A stretch of 64,000 bases of DNA, taken from assembly GCF_030285785.1 (NCBI RefSeq), contig NZ_CP127247.1, positions 1,945,501-2,009,500 on the forward strand. Reading direction: 5' to 3'. This document shows, one piece after another, positions 46,957-55,105 of this stretch. The notes beneath the pieces are model-generated. The model made no database searches, had not been told where the DNA came from, and was given only the letters and a program-made list of their open reading frames with translations. Position numbers and translations under genes: made by a program. The stretch is from Parasedimentitalea psychrophila (GTDB taxonomy: Bacteria > Pseudomonadota > Alphaproteobacteria > Rhodobacterales > Rhodobacteraceae). The stretch's first letter is position 1, and every line of letters begins with the position of its first letter.

Positions 46957-47994
46957 TCAGGTAAGAACCGTAATCCCCGCCAGGATAAACCCGGCTATAA
47001 ATACTGTTTCTACGATGATAAGTGCGATGGCGGCGCCGCCGACGGCCAGCACCTGTTTCAAATTGGTCTTCATGCCAACGGCGGCGATTGCCGTCAGCAG
47101 CAACCACCGGGATGCCTGGCTCAGGAAGTCGGTGACGATCGGCGGGATCAGACCAAAGGAGTTCAGCCCCGCCAGCACCAGAAACGCCAGTACAAAGCCG
47201 GGCAGCAGGGGCGGGCGTTTGCCATCCTTGGGCAGTACCGCAAATGAGCGGATCATCAACGAGGCCACCAGCACAATGGGGGCCAGCATCGCCACCCGCA
47301 TCAGTTTCACCAATGTAGCAGTGTCGCCGGTTTGTTCCGAGATGGAAAATCCGGCGCCAACCACCTGCGCCACGTCATGGATTGTGCCGCCCAGGAAAAC
47401 ACCGGCCTGCACTGAATCCAGCTCTAGCAGATTGACCAGGATCGGATAGAGGATCATCGCTATGGTCGACAGAACCGTCACTCCCATTACGGTGAAAATC
47501 AGCCGCTCTTCGGATCGTTCATCGCGCGGCAGGATTGCACTGATCGCCATCGCGGCCGAGGCGCCACAGATCGCCACCGACCCGGCTGTCAGCAGCGCAA
47601 ACCGCCATTTGTGACCAAACAGTCGCGCCACCGCGAGACCAAACAGGATGGTGGTAATGACGCCGCCAACCACCAGGGCTATAAGATGCCAGCCAAGCCC
47701 CATCATCAGAACCATCGACACCCGGACGCCGAGGAACGCAATCCCCAGCCGCAACAGCGAGCGGGCGGAAAAGGCGATGCCGGGGACGGTTTTGCCCTCT
47801 TCGCCCAGAAAACTGACCGCGATGCCCAGCAACAGTGCCAGCAACATCGCCGGTGTTGCGTAGTGGTCCGCCAGAAATTGCGCTGTTACCGCGACAATTA
47901 TGGCAACCGCCACACCTGGAAAAAGCTCTTGCATGCGAGCTTTGATCTTCTGGTGGTACTGGTGCAGGGATGTTGTTTCGAGTGAGGGCGTCAT
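46957..47994 (-). CDS. tauZ: UPF0324 membrane protein, candidate sulfate exporter TauZ
   Basis: 345 residues, about ten transmembrane segments, of the YeiH/UPF0324 family. Characteristic stretches are RLGIAFLGVRVSM, LFGHKWRFALLTAGSVAICGASAAMA (shown in family databases as CGASAI), GVFLGGTIHDVAQVVGAG and the C-terminal VGMKTNLKQVL. Members named TauZ, SuyZ and CuyZ are proposed sulfate exporters in sulfonate degraders. It precedes soeA by 25 bases, so export of the sulfate made by SoeABC fits. The transport role is not proven. Confidence 0.8.
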   Translation of the reverse strand: MTPSLETTSLHQYHQKIKARMQELFPGVAVAIIVAVTAQFLADHYATPAMLLALLLGIAVSFLGEEGKTVPGIAFSARSLLRLGIAFLGVRVSMVLMMGLGWHLIALVVGGVITTILFGLAVARLFGHKWRFALLTAGSVAICGASAAMAISAILPRDERSEERLIFTVMGVTVLSTIAMILYPILVNLLELDSVQAGVFLGGTIHDVAQVVGAGFSISEQTGDTATLVKLMRVAMLAPIVLVASLMIRSFAVLPKDGKRPPLLPGFVLAFLVLAGLNSFGLIPPIVTDFLSQASRWLLLTAIAAVGMKTNLKQVLAVGGAAIALIIVETVFIAGFILAGITVLT

Positions 47995-48038
47995 ATTGGT
48001 CTTTTGTTCCGTTTCGGAGATTGAGCGTTATTTCTGAG

Positions 48039-48052
48039 CGCTTGGTCAAGCG
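48039..48052. promoter_or_regulatory. Inverted repeat upstream of tauZ-soeABC
   Basis: CGCTTG-GT-CAAGCG lies about 45 bases before the tauZ-like start, in the 88-base gap after the citrate-synthase-like gene. It may be an operator for the sulfite-oxidation operon; no regulator can be assigned. Confidence 0.35.
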
Positions 48053-48082
48053 TTTAGCCAGAAGAACCGGTATTTTAGCTAC

Positions 48083-49216
48083 TCACCGATCGCGGAGGTC
48101 AGTGTAATCGCGTGGCTCTGGGCCGTTGTACAAGGTCAGCGGGCGGATCAGGATATTGCCGCGCTGCTGTTCGATGCACTGGATGATCCAGCCGGGCATG
48201 CGACCGATGGCAAAGATCGGAACATAGAGATCCATCGGAATGCCGTGCAGCTGGTAGATCACTCCGGAATAGAAATCGACATTCACGTTCAATCCGTGAC
48301 GTGCATAGGGTTTCATCGCTTCGACGACGCCCTGCAGGATGGCGTACCATTCCGGCGCGCCCATTTCTTCGCCCAATTGGCGAACACCTTCACGCATGTG
48401 GCGCGCACGGGGATCTTCCTTGCGATAGACCCGGTGGCCAAAGCCGGTGACGGCCTCGCGGTTGCCACGTTTCTCTTTGACATAGGCGGCGGCGTTTTCC
48501 GGGGTGCCAATCTCTTGGACCATCTTCATGACGTCCTCGGCAGCGCCACCGTGGGCCGGGCCAGCCAGTGTCGACAGCGCGGTGACGATGCCGCCGTGCA
48601 GGTTGGCTTCGGTGCCAATGCAGACCCGCGCCGCAAAGCTGGAGGCATTGGCGCCATGTTCGGCGTGCAGGATGAAATCAACATCGGCCAGCCGGGCGGC
48701 GTCGGCTGATGGCTTTTCACCCTTCAGCATCCACAGCCAGTTGGCGGCGTGGCCCAGCTCGGGATCAGCAGTGACCGGGGTGCGACCGTTGCGAATGGCC
48801 TCATGTGCGGCGATGATCATCGGCACCTGGCTGGTCAGGCGGATGCCATTTTCAACAAAGGCCTCTTCGCCCAGTTTCTGGCTGTCTGGTTCCATCGCGG
48901 CCAGCGCAGACACGGCAGTGCGCAGCACGTCCATCGGGTGGCCATCCTTGCAGCCGGCAATGATGTCATAGATCGCAGGCGGCAGGCTGCGCGCCGATTT
49001 CAACTGGGCGTCAAACCCGGCCAGCTCGGCAACGGTTGGCAGCTCGCCGTGGATCAGCAGATAGCAGACTTCCTCAAATGTGGAGCGGGTTGCCAGATCG
49101 TGGATCGAATAGCCACGATAGCTCAGCTCTCCTTTGCTGCCGTCGATGTCACTGACGCCGGAGCGCTCAAAGTAAACGCCTTTAAGGCCACGGTTGATCT
49201 TGACGTTTTCGCTCAT
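48083..49216 (-). CDS. Citrate/2-methylcitrate synthase family protein
   Basis: 377-residue member of the short citrate synthase family. It has GLKGVYFERSGVSDIDG at the start, the catalytic histidine region HAEHGANASSF, LAGPAHGGAAEDVM and GFGHRVYRKEDPRA, and the aspartate in NVDFYSGVIYQ. It could be a citrate synthase or methylcitrate synthase (PrpC). No prpB or prpD is nearby. It lies between the pta and tauZ-soe genes and could draw on acetyl-CoA from taurine. Its start is only 33 bases from the divergent pta start. Confidence 0.85.
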   Translation of the reverse strand: MSENVKINRGLKGVYFERSGVSDIDGSKGELSYRGYSIHDLATRSTFEEVCYLLIHGELPTVAELAGFDAQLKSARSLPPAIYDIIAGCKDGHPMDVLRTAVSALAAMEPDSQKLGEEAFVENGIRLTSQVPMIIAAHEAIRNGRTPVTADPELGHAANWLWMLKGEKPSADAARLADVDFILHAEHGANASSFAARVCIGTEANLHGGIVTALSTLAGPAHGGAAEDVMKMVQEIGTPENAAAYVKEKRGNREAVTGFGHRVYRKEDPRARHMREGVRQLGEEMGAPEWYAILQGVVEAMKPYARHGLNVNVDFYSGVIYQLHGIPMDLYVPIFAIGRMPGWIIQCIEQQRGNILIRPLTLYNGPEPRDYTDLRDR

Positions 49217-49249
49217 TGCTGGCTCCTTCCCCTGACTAGGGGGTATTTG

Positions 49250-50101
49250 ATGTCTGTACTTGAAAATGCATATGCAGCCGCAAGGGCGCGGTCTGCACGA
49301 GTGGTGTTTCCTGAAATGGAAGACCCACGGGTGGCTGAGGCCACAGCCCGGCTAAAAGCCGAAGGCCTGTGTGAGCCGCTGCCATTGTCGCCGCCGTCCG
49401 AGGCCCATGTTGCCGCTTTGGTGCAGGCGCGCGGATTGAAAGAATCCATTGCAAAACGTATGGTTTCCAAACCTTTGTACCGTGCCGCCGCGATGGTCGC
49501 GCTGGGCGAGGCGGACGCGATGGTGGCGGGCGCCGGTGTCTCGACACGGCGGGTGATCGAGGCGGCAAGCATTGGTATTGGGCTGTCGCCGGGGGTATCA
49601 ACACCGTCGTCATTCTTTCTGATGCTGTTCCCGGATGGCCGTGAAATGGTATTTGCCGATTGTGCGGTGAACGTGGCGCCTGATGCGGCGCAACTGGCAG
49701 ATATCGCACGGGCCTCGGCCGTATCGGCCGAATCACTATTGGGCGCGGCGCGGGTGGCGATGCTGTCGTTTTCCACCGGCACCTCGGGTGATGGCGACAG
49801 CGTGGCGCGGGTGCGCGAGGCGGCGGAACTGGCCGGGTTTGCCGGGCCGGTACAGGCTGATGCGGCGCTGAATGGCGTTGTCGCGGCCAAGAAAGGCATC
49901 GCGCCACTGGACGCCAATGTGCTGATCTTCCCGTCACTGGATGCGGGCAATATCGCGTATAAACTGTGCCAGGAACTGGCAGGCGCGCAGGCGCTGGGGC
50001 CGTTTTTGCAGGGCTTTGCACGGCCTGTCTGTGACCTTAGCCGTGGCGCCTCGGTTGACGATATCGTTGCCGCCGCGGTGCTGACCGCAGCACAGGCCTG
50101 A
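49250..50101 (+). CDS. pta: Phosphate acetyltransferase, short type
   Basis: Converts acetyl phosphate and CoA to acetyl-CoA. The 283-residue protein is only the catalytic PTA_PTB domain, shorter than the usual 320 or so but complete: VVFPEMEDPRV, MVAGAGVSTRRVIEAAS, SSFFLMLFPDGREMVFADCAVN, ANVLIFPSLDAGNIAYK and LSRGASVDDIV. Xsc produces its substrate. It is transcribed against xsc and ackA, with gaps of 33 bases upstream and 16 downstream, so its promoter must overlap the neighbour. Confidence 0.92.
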   Translation: MSVLENAYAAARARSARVVFPEMEDPRVAEATARLKAEGLCEPLPLSPPSEAHVAALVQARGLKESIAKRMVSKPLYRAAAMVALGEADAMVAGAGVSTRRVIEAASIGIGLSPGVSTPSSFFLMLFPDGREMVFADCAVNVAPDAAQLADIARASAVSAESLLGAARVAMLSFSTGTSGDGDSVARVREAAELAGFAGPVQADAALNGVVAAKKGIAPLDANVLIFPSLDAGNIAYKLCQELAGAQALGPFLQGFARPVCDLSRGASVDDIVAAAVLTAAQA

Positions 50102-50117
50102 GCGGGACTGGGGGCAC

Positions 50118-51293
50118 TCATACTGCCTCCAGCAGCGCGGCCGCGTCGATGGCGATCATGCGTTCCTCTTGCGCCGGAACCACCCAGATGTGGACCTTGG
50201 AGCTGGCGGCGTGCAGCCGCGCCTTGCGGGCGTGGTTGGCGTCCACATCCATGCGCGCGCCAATCCATTCCAGACCGCGCAGAATGCGGGCCCGCACCCC
50301 CACCGCGTTTTCACCAATGCCGCCGGTAAAGGCGATGGCGTCCACCCCCTCCATCGCGGCAATCAGCGATCCGGCGTGGCGCAGGGACCAATAGCAGAAA
50401 TGTTCAATGGCAAAGGCGCTGTCGGCGCTGGGGTCCAGCATCAGGTTGCGCATGTCCGATTTGCCACCGGACAGGCCCAGCAGCCCGCTTTCGTGGTTCA
50501 GGATCGCTTTGGTGCGTTCTAACCCGTTGTCTTCGACCAGACGCAGCACCGCATTGGCGTCGATGCCGCCCGAGCGGGTGCCCATGGTCAACCCGTCCAG
50601 CGGCGAATAGCCCATGGTGGTGGCCACCGACTGCCCGTTCTTGATGGCGCAGAGCGAGGCGCCGTTGCCGAGATGAAACGCCAACAGGCGCGACGGCAGT
50701 TTCTCGCCGGAAATCTCGGGCAGGCGGCGCACCAGCGACCCATAGGACAACCCGTGAAACCCATAGCGGCGAATGCCCTTGGTCTCGATCATCTTGGGGA
50801 TCGCATAACGGGTGGCGACCTCGGGGTTGCTGGCGTGAAACGAGGTGTCAAAGCTGGCGAATTGCGGCAGATTCGGGGTGAGTTCGGCCAGCGTATCAAT
50901 GGCCGCCAGATTATGCGGGTTGTGCAATGGCGCCAGCGGCGTGCAGCTGGCGATCTCGGCGCGCACCTCGGGGGTCACCCGGACCGGTTTGGTCAGCTTG
51001 CTGCCGCCATGCACCACCCGATGTGCTGCCGCGCGCAGGGCCGTCAATTCAATGCCATGTTTGGGCAGCAGCTTAAGAATAGCCGACAGCGCCGAGCGAT
51101 GATCAATGAACGGTGTTTCAATCTCGGTGGCGCCGAGTTTTAATCGCGAGGCGCCGCCAATGCCTTCGGCCATGCCCGACAGCACCTCGGTCAAGGTTCG
51201 GTCGAACACGGCGAATTTAATCGACGAAGAGCCGGCGTTGAGGACAAGGATCAGCTGTTGGTTGCCCAAGTCCTGATCCCTGTCCCCGGTCAC
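50118..51293 (-). CDS. ackA: Acetate kinase
   Basis: Interconverts acetyl phosphate plus ADP and acetate plus ATP. 391 residues: LVLNAGSSSIKFAVFD near the N-terminus, HRVVHGG, FDTSFHAS, RYGFHGLSYGSL, and GGIGENAVGVRARIL near the C-terminus. The start is a GTG at 51293, two bases after the xsc stop, so it is translated from the xsc transcript. It gives a direct ATP-yielding outlet for the acetyl phosphate made by Xsc. Confidence 0.94.
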   Translation of the reverse strand: MTGDRDQDLGNQQLILVLNAGSSSIKFAVFDRTLTEVLSGMAEGIGGASRLKLGATEIETPFIDHRSALSAILKLLPKHGIELTALRAAAHRVVHGGSKLTKPVRVTPEVRAEIASCTPLAPLHNPHNLAAIDTLAELTPNLPQFASFDTSFHASNPEVATRYAIPKMIETKGIRRYGFHGLSYGSLVRRLPEISGEKLPSRLLAFHLGNGASLCAIKNGQSVATTMGYSPLDGLTMGTRSGGIDANAVLRLVEDNGLERTKAILNHESGLLGLSGGKSDMRNLMLDPSADSAFAIEHFCYWSLRHAGSLIAAMEGVDAIAFTGGIGENAVGVRARILRGLEWIGARMDVDANHARKARLHAASSKVHIWVVPAQEERMIAIDAAALLEAV

Positions 51294-51295
51294 CT

Positions 51296-53071
51296 TTAGG
51301 CGCCTTTCTGAGGGCGCATGTCAGCGGCGTCGATACCGGCCACTGCAACCGGGTTCTTCATCGCGTCGCGGCGGAATGGCTCGCCCAGTTCCTGATTGAT
51401 CATCGCTTCGATCAGGGTGGTGATGCCGTTCTTTTGGTCTTCGATGGCCTGGTGCAGCGCCGCTGTCAGCTCTTCCATGGTGTGGGCGACCACACCTTTC
51501 AGGCCACAGGCGGTGGCGATGCCGGCATAAGACACCTGGGTGTCCAGCTCGGTGCCGACAAAGTTGTCGTCATACCACAGGGTCGAGTTGCGCTTTTCGG
51601 CGCCCCACTGGTAGTTGCGGAACACCACCTGGGTGACGGCGGGCCATTCTTCGCGGCCAATCGCGGTCAGTTCGGTCACCGCGATGCCAAAGGCACCATC
51701 GCCCGAGAAGCCAACGACAGGTGTGTCCGGGCAGCCGATCTTGGCGCCAACAACCGAAGGCAACCCGTAGCCACAGGGGCCAAACAGACCGGGAGCCAGA
51801 TATTTGCGGCCCGCCTCAAAGGTTGGGTAGGCATTGCCGATGGCGCAGTTGTTGCCGATGTCGGAGGAAATGATCGCTTCCTTCGGCAGTGCCGACTGGA
51901 TCGCCCGCCAGGCCATCCGGGGGCTCATCCACTCAGGCTTGTCGGCGCGGGCGCGCTGGTTCCAGGTGGTGCCCTCGTCGTCGTCCTCGTGGTCCATGCT
52001 GGACAGTTGCTGCGCCCAGGCCGATTTGGTGGTGGAGATCAGGGTCAGGCGATCGTCGCGACCTTCGTCACCGGCGGTGCCCGAAAGCTGCTCCAGGATT
52101 GATGTCGCCACTTTCTGCGCATCGCCAATGATACCCACGGCGACCCTTTTGGTCAGGCCGATGCGGTCGGGGTTGATGTCGACCTGAATGATCTTGGCGT
52201 CCTTGGGCCAGTAATCAATGCCATAGCCGGGCAGAGTTGAGAACGGGTTCAACCGGGTGCCAAGCGCCAGCACCACATCGGCCTTGGAGATCAGCTCCAT
52301 GGCGGCCTTGGAGCCATTATAGCCCAGTGGGCCGGCCGATAGCGGGTGCGAGCCGGGGAAGGCGTCGTTGTGCTGGTAGCCACAGCAGACCGGGGCTGAC
52401 AGCCGCTCGGCCAGCGCCATCGAGGCGGGGATGGCGCCGCCGATGACAACGCCTGCACCGTTCAGAATGACCGGGAACCGGGCATTCGACAGCAGTTCAG
52501 CGGCTTGCCCCAGCGCCTCGGAGCCACCGCTGGGGCGCTCGAACTCGACGATGGCAGGCATGTCGATGTCGATCACCTGGGTGAAATAGTCACGTGGTAC
52601 GTTGATCTGGGCTGGAGCGCTGTGACGCTTGGCCTGCATGATGACGCGGCTCAGCACCTCGGCCATGCGGCTGGGGTCGCGGACTTCTTCCTGATAGCAG
52701 ACCATGTCCTCAAACGCGGCCATCTGCTCAACTTCCTGAAAGCCGCCCTGACCGATGGTCTTGTTGGCGGCCTGCGGGGTCACCAGCAGCAGCGGCGTGT
52801 GGTTCCAATAGGCGGTTTTGACGGCGGTGACAAAATTGGTGATGCCGGGGCCGTTCTGGGCGATCATCATCGACATTTTGCCGGTGGCGCGGGTATAGCC
52901 ATCGGCCATCATGCCGCCAGAGCCTTCGTGGGCACAGTCCCAAAAGGTGATGCCCGCCTTGGGGAAGATATCCGAGATTGGCATGAATGCCGATCCGATG
53001 ATCCCAAAAGCGTGTTCTATGCCATGCATTTGCAGTGTTTTTACAAAAGCTTCTTCGGTGGTCATTTTCAT
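51296..53071 (-). CDS. xsc: Sulfoacetaldehyde acetyltransferase
   Basis: ThDP enzyme splitting sulfoacetaldehyde with phosphate into sulfite and acetyl phosphate. The 591-residue protein has the highly conserved start MKMTTEEAFVKTLQMHGIEH, then VPRDYFTQVIDIDMP, GYQHNDAFPGSHPL, SDIGNNCAIGNAYPTFE, the ThDP-binding GDGAF...N stretch (VGFSGDGAFG, YQWGAEKRNSTLWYDD), and RRDAMKNPVAVAG at the end. It lies directly downstream of tauR on the same strand with candidate TauR sites at 53154-53186. First gene of xsc-ackA. Confidence 0.97.
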   Translation of the reverse strand: MKMTTEEAFVKTLQMHGIEHAFGIIGSAFMPISDIFPKAGITFWDCAHEGSGGMMADGYTRATGKMSMMIAQNGPGITNFVTAVKTAYWNHTPLLLVTPQAANKTIGQGGFQEVEQMAAFEDMVCYQEEVRDPSRMAEVLSRVIMQAKRHSAPAQINVPRDYFTQVIDIDMPAIVEFERPSGGSEALGQAAELLSNARFPVILNGAGVVIGGAIPASMALAERLSAPVCCGYQHNDAFPGSHPLSAGPLGYNGSKAAMELISKADVVLALGTRLNPFSTLPGYGIDYWPKDAKIIQVDINPDRIGLTKRVAVGIIGDAQKVATSILEQLSGTAGDEGRDDRLTLISTTKSAWAQQLSSMDHEDDDEGTTWNQRARADKPEWMSPRMAWRAIQSALPKEAIISSDIGNNCAIGNAYPTFEAGRKYLAPGLFGPCGYGLPSVVGAKIGCPDTPVVGFSGDGAFGIAVTELTAIGREEWPAVTQVVFRNYQWGAEKRNSTLWYDDNFVGTELDTQVSYAGIATACGLKGVVAHTMEELTAALHQAIEDQKNGITTLIEAMINQELGEPFRRDAMKNPVAVAGIDAADMRPQKGA

Positions 53072-53153
53072 TGTAAATTCTCCTGACGAGACGGCAAAAG
53101 GGCCGGCAATATGCCGGGGTTGCCCTTGGTTTAGGATGTGGGGCTGGCCGCAG

Positions 53154-53186
53154 TTAGGGCCAGATGTGAGGCCGAATTAGGGCCAG
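53154..53186 (-). promoter_or_regulatory. Candidate TauR sites upstream of xsc
   Basis: On the xsc strand CTGGCCCTAA occurs twice (53177-53186 and 53154-53163), 23 bases from start to start, 83-115 bases upstream of the ATG. It resembles the TauR repeat CTGGACTTAA with two changes. Same orientation and distance as the pair facing arsR. Confidence 0.55.
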
Positions 53187-53200
53187 TCTGAGAGCCAGTC

Positions 53201-54661
53201 TCAGGGGTGCTGCAGGGCCGCGGCCAGCAAGGCCAAACCCGGCTCAATGCGATTCTGCGCAATCGAGGAATAGCCCAGCCGGTAATAGTTGTGCTGGCGG
53301 TTTTGGGCGGCGAAAAAGGGCGCGCCGGGTTCGACCAATACGCTCTGGGGCATCAGGCTGCGGGCCACGCTGGCCATGTCCAGCGAAGGATCGGCCTGCA
53401 TCCAGATCGACGAACCGCCATAGACGCCGTGACCGGCGATGGTCAGGCCATGCGCGGAAATGGCCTCTTCCATCACAGTGCGGCGCTGGTGCAGTTTCTT
53501 GGCGGTGCGGCGGATTTGGGCGTCGTAGTGACCCAGTGACAGAAAATAGGCCACCGTGCGCTGGATATGTCCGGGCGGGTGGCGCAGCACATTGGCGCGC
53601 AGGGCGCGGGCCTGGCGGATAAACGGTTCAGACCCCACCAGATAGCCCAGCCGCAATCCGGGAAACAGCGATTTTGAAAAACTGCCGACATAGACCACCC
53701 GGCCATCCCGATCCAGCGACTTCAGCGCCGGTGAGGGGGCCGATAGGAACGACATCTCAAATTCATAGTCGTCTTCGACGATCATCGCATCAATGTCACG
53801 AGCCCGCTCTAGCAGTGCCCGGCGACGCCCCATCGGCATGGTTGCTGTTGTCGGGCTTTGGTGGCTGGGGGTGGTGAAAATGACGTCGGTGTCATCGGTG
53901 ATCTGTTCCGGAGGCAGCCCGTCGCCGTCCACCGCAATGGCGTCAATCTGGCAGCGGCTGTGGGTCAACTGATCGCGTAGGGTATAATAACACGGATCTT
54001 CAATCGCGGCCTTTCGATCACCGTTCAGCAGGATCTGCGTGACCAGCCATAGGGCGTTCTGCGCCCCCAGAGTGATCAGGATCTCTTCGGGGCGGGCGGT
54101 GATGCCGCGTCGGGGCAGGGTGTGACGGGCGATATATTCGATCAGCAGCGGGTCGTCCTGATCGAAATAATCCGTTGTCAGAGCCGCAAAATCCTTTTGC
54201 CCCAGCGCCCGCAGGGCACAAAGCCGCCAGTTGGCGTGGTCAAACAGTGAGGGGTCGGCCTGACCGTAGATGAACGGATATTTATAATCCCGCCAGTCCT
54301 GCGGCTTGCGCGGGGTGTCACCACCGGTGAACTGACGCACGATGGTCTTTGACCAGTCCACAGTGTCCTCGGATTTTTCCGGCGGCGTATAGCTGGGCGG
54401 CACCGGTGCGTTGTCCGACACGTAATAGCCCGACCTACCGCGTGAGCTCAGATAATCATTGGCCAGCAGCTCGGTATAGGCCAGCGTCACGGTGATGCGG
54501 CTGATGCCCAGATGTATCGCCAGTTTGCGCGACGAAGGCAGCTTTTCCCCCACGTGAAAACGGCCAGACAGAATACCCTCGGCAATCATCTGCTGGATTT
54601 GCGCCTGCAAGGTGCCGTGGGCTTTGGGGCTGAGAAAGAAAGTGTCGACTGATATTGCCAT
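53201..54661 (-). CDS. tauR: MocR-family taurine regulator TauR
   Basis: 486-residue GntR/MocR regulator. The N-terminal winged helix (about 15-85) has GEKLPSSRKLAIHLGISRITV, and a fold-type I aminotransferase domain follows with PLP-lysine region GSFSKSLFPGLRLGYLV near 320. The protein should bind PLP and sense taurine. The sequence matches the TauR group found next to xsc and tpa in Rhodobacteraceae. The ATG at 54661 is preferred; an earlier in-frame start at 54670 is possible. Direct repeats at 54677-54708 sit over its own promoter, fitting autoregulation. Confidence 0.9.
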   Translation of the reverse strand: MAISVDTFFLSPKAHGTLQAQIQQMIAEGILSGRFHVGEKLPSSRKLAIHLGISRITVTLAYTELLANDYLSSRGRSGYYVSDNAPVPPSYTPPEKSEDTVDWSKTIVRQFTGGDTPRKPQDWRDYKYPFIYGQADPSLFDHANWRLCALRALGQKDFAALTTDYFDQDDPLLIEYIARHTLPRRGITARPEEILITLGAQNALWLVTQILLNGDRKAAIEDPCYYTLRDQLTHSRCQIDAIAVDGDGLPPEQITDDTDVIFTTPSHQSPTTATMPMGRRRALLERARDIDAMIVEDDYEFEMSFLSAPSPALKSLDRDGRVVYVGSFSKSLFPGLRLGYLVGSEPFIRQARALRANVLRHPPGHIQRTVAYFLSLGHYDAQIRRTAKKLHQRRTVMEEAISAHGLTIAGHGVYGGSSIWMQADPSLDMASVARSLMPQSVLVEPGAPFFAAQNRQHNYYRLGYSSIAQNRIEPGLALLAAALQHP

Positions 54662-54676
54662 GTGGCGCATCTTAGG

Positions 54677-54708
54677 CTGGACTTAAGCCGGGTGCAATCT
54701 GGACTTAG
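54677..54708 (+). promoter_or_regulatory. TauR operator pair between tauR and arsR
   Basis: CTGGACTTAA (54677-54686) and CTGGACTTAG (54699-54708) are direct repeats 22 bases apart. From memory, CTGGACTTAA repeats are the TauR-binding site described upstream of tpa in Rhodobacter capsulatus. The pair is 16-47 bases before tauR and 83-114 bases before arsR, in the orientation that faces arsR. Confidence 0.8.
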
Positions 54709-54747
54709 ATGTCGAGAGCAAAAAAACAGCGTTGCGTCACTGCCTAA

Positions 54748-54767
54748 ATAACTATAAAACTAGTTAT
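54748..54767. promoter_or_regulatory. ArsR-type operator palindrome
   Basis: Perfect inverted repeat ATAACTA-TAAAAC-TAGTTAT (7-6-7), 23 bases before the arsR start and next to the likely -10 region. AT-rich palindromes in this position are typical operators of ArsR-family repressors, so autoregulation is likely. Confidence 0.7.
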
Positions 54768-54790
54768 ATCGAATCAACTGGAGTATGATC

Positions 54791-55105
54791 ATGCAGTGGG
54801 AACAAGCGGCACTGGGGTTTGCGGCGATGGGGTCCGAGGCGCGGCTGCAGGTGTTGCGCTGCCTGATTCGGGCGGGTCACGAGGGGCTGATGGTGGCTGA
54901 AATCCAAGACCGTACCGGGATCGCGCCCTCGACCCTGGCGCATCATCTCAAGTGTCTGACCGGCGCCGGTGTGGTTGAGCAGCAAAAGCTCGGGCGCTCG
55001 ACCATCAGCCGGGCCAGTTTTCAACATATTGAAGCCCTGGCGCAGTTTGTTCTGAGTGAATGCTGCGTCGATGCGGATAACAAGAAGGCGGCAAATGATG
55101 ACTGA
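54791..55105 (+). CDS. ArsR-family transcriptional regulator
   Basis: 104-residue winged-helix regulator: GFAAMGSEARLQVLRCLIRAG then MVAEIQDRTGIAPSTLAHHLKCL and GRSTISRASFQHI. The arsenite motif ELCVCDL is absent; the corresponding position reads LMVAEIQD. Cysteines occur in VLRC, HLKC and a C-terminal ECC, so metal or thiol sensing is open. GGAG positions the ATG at 54791; a second ATG at 54785 is too close. It overlaps the permease gene by about 11 bases and has its own palindrome plus the TauR pair upstream. Confidence 0.9.
   Translation: MQWEQAALGFAAMGSEARLQVLRCLIRAGHEGLMVAEIQDRTGIAPSTLAHHLKCLTGAGVVEQQKLGRSTISRASFQHIEALAQFVLSECCVDADNKKAANDD

Noticed and set aside
48749-49249. N-terminal extension of pta to a 450-residue protein
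   Set aside because: The extension is antisense of the citrate-synthase-like gene; the conserved Pta domain begins at the ATG at 49250.
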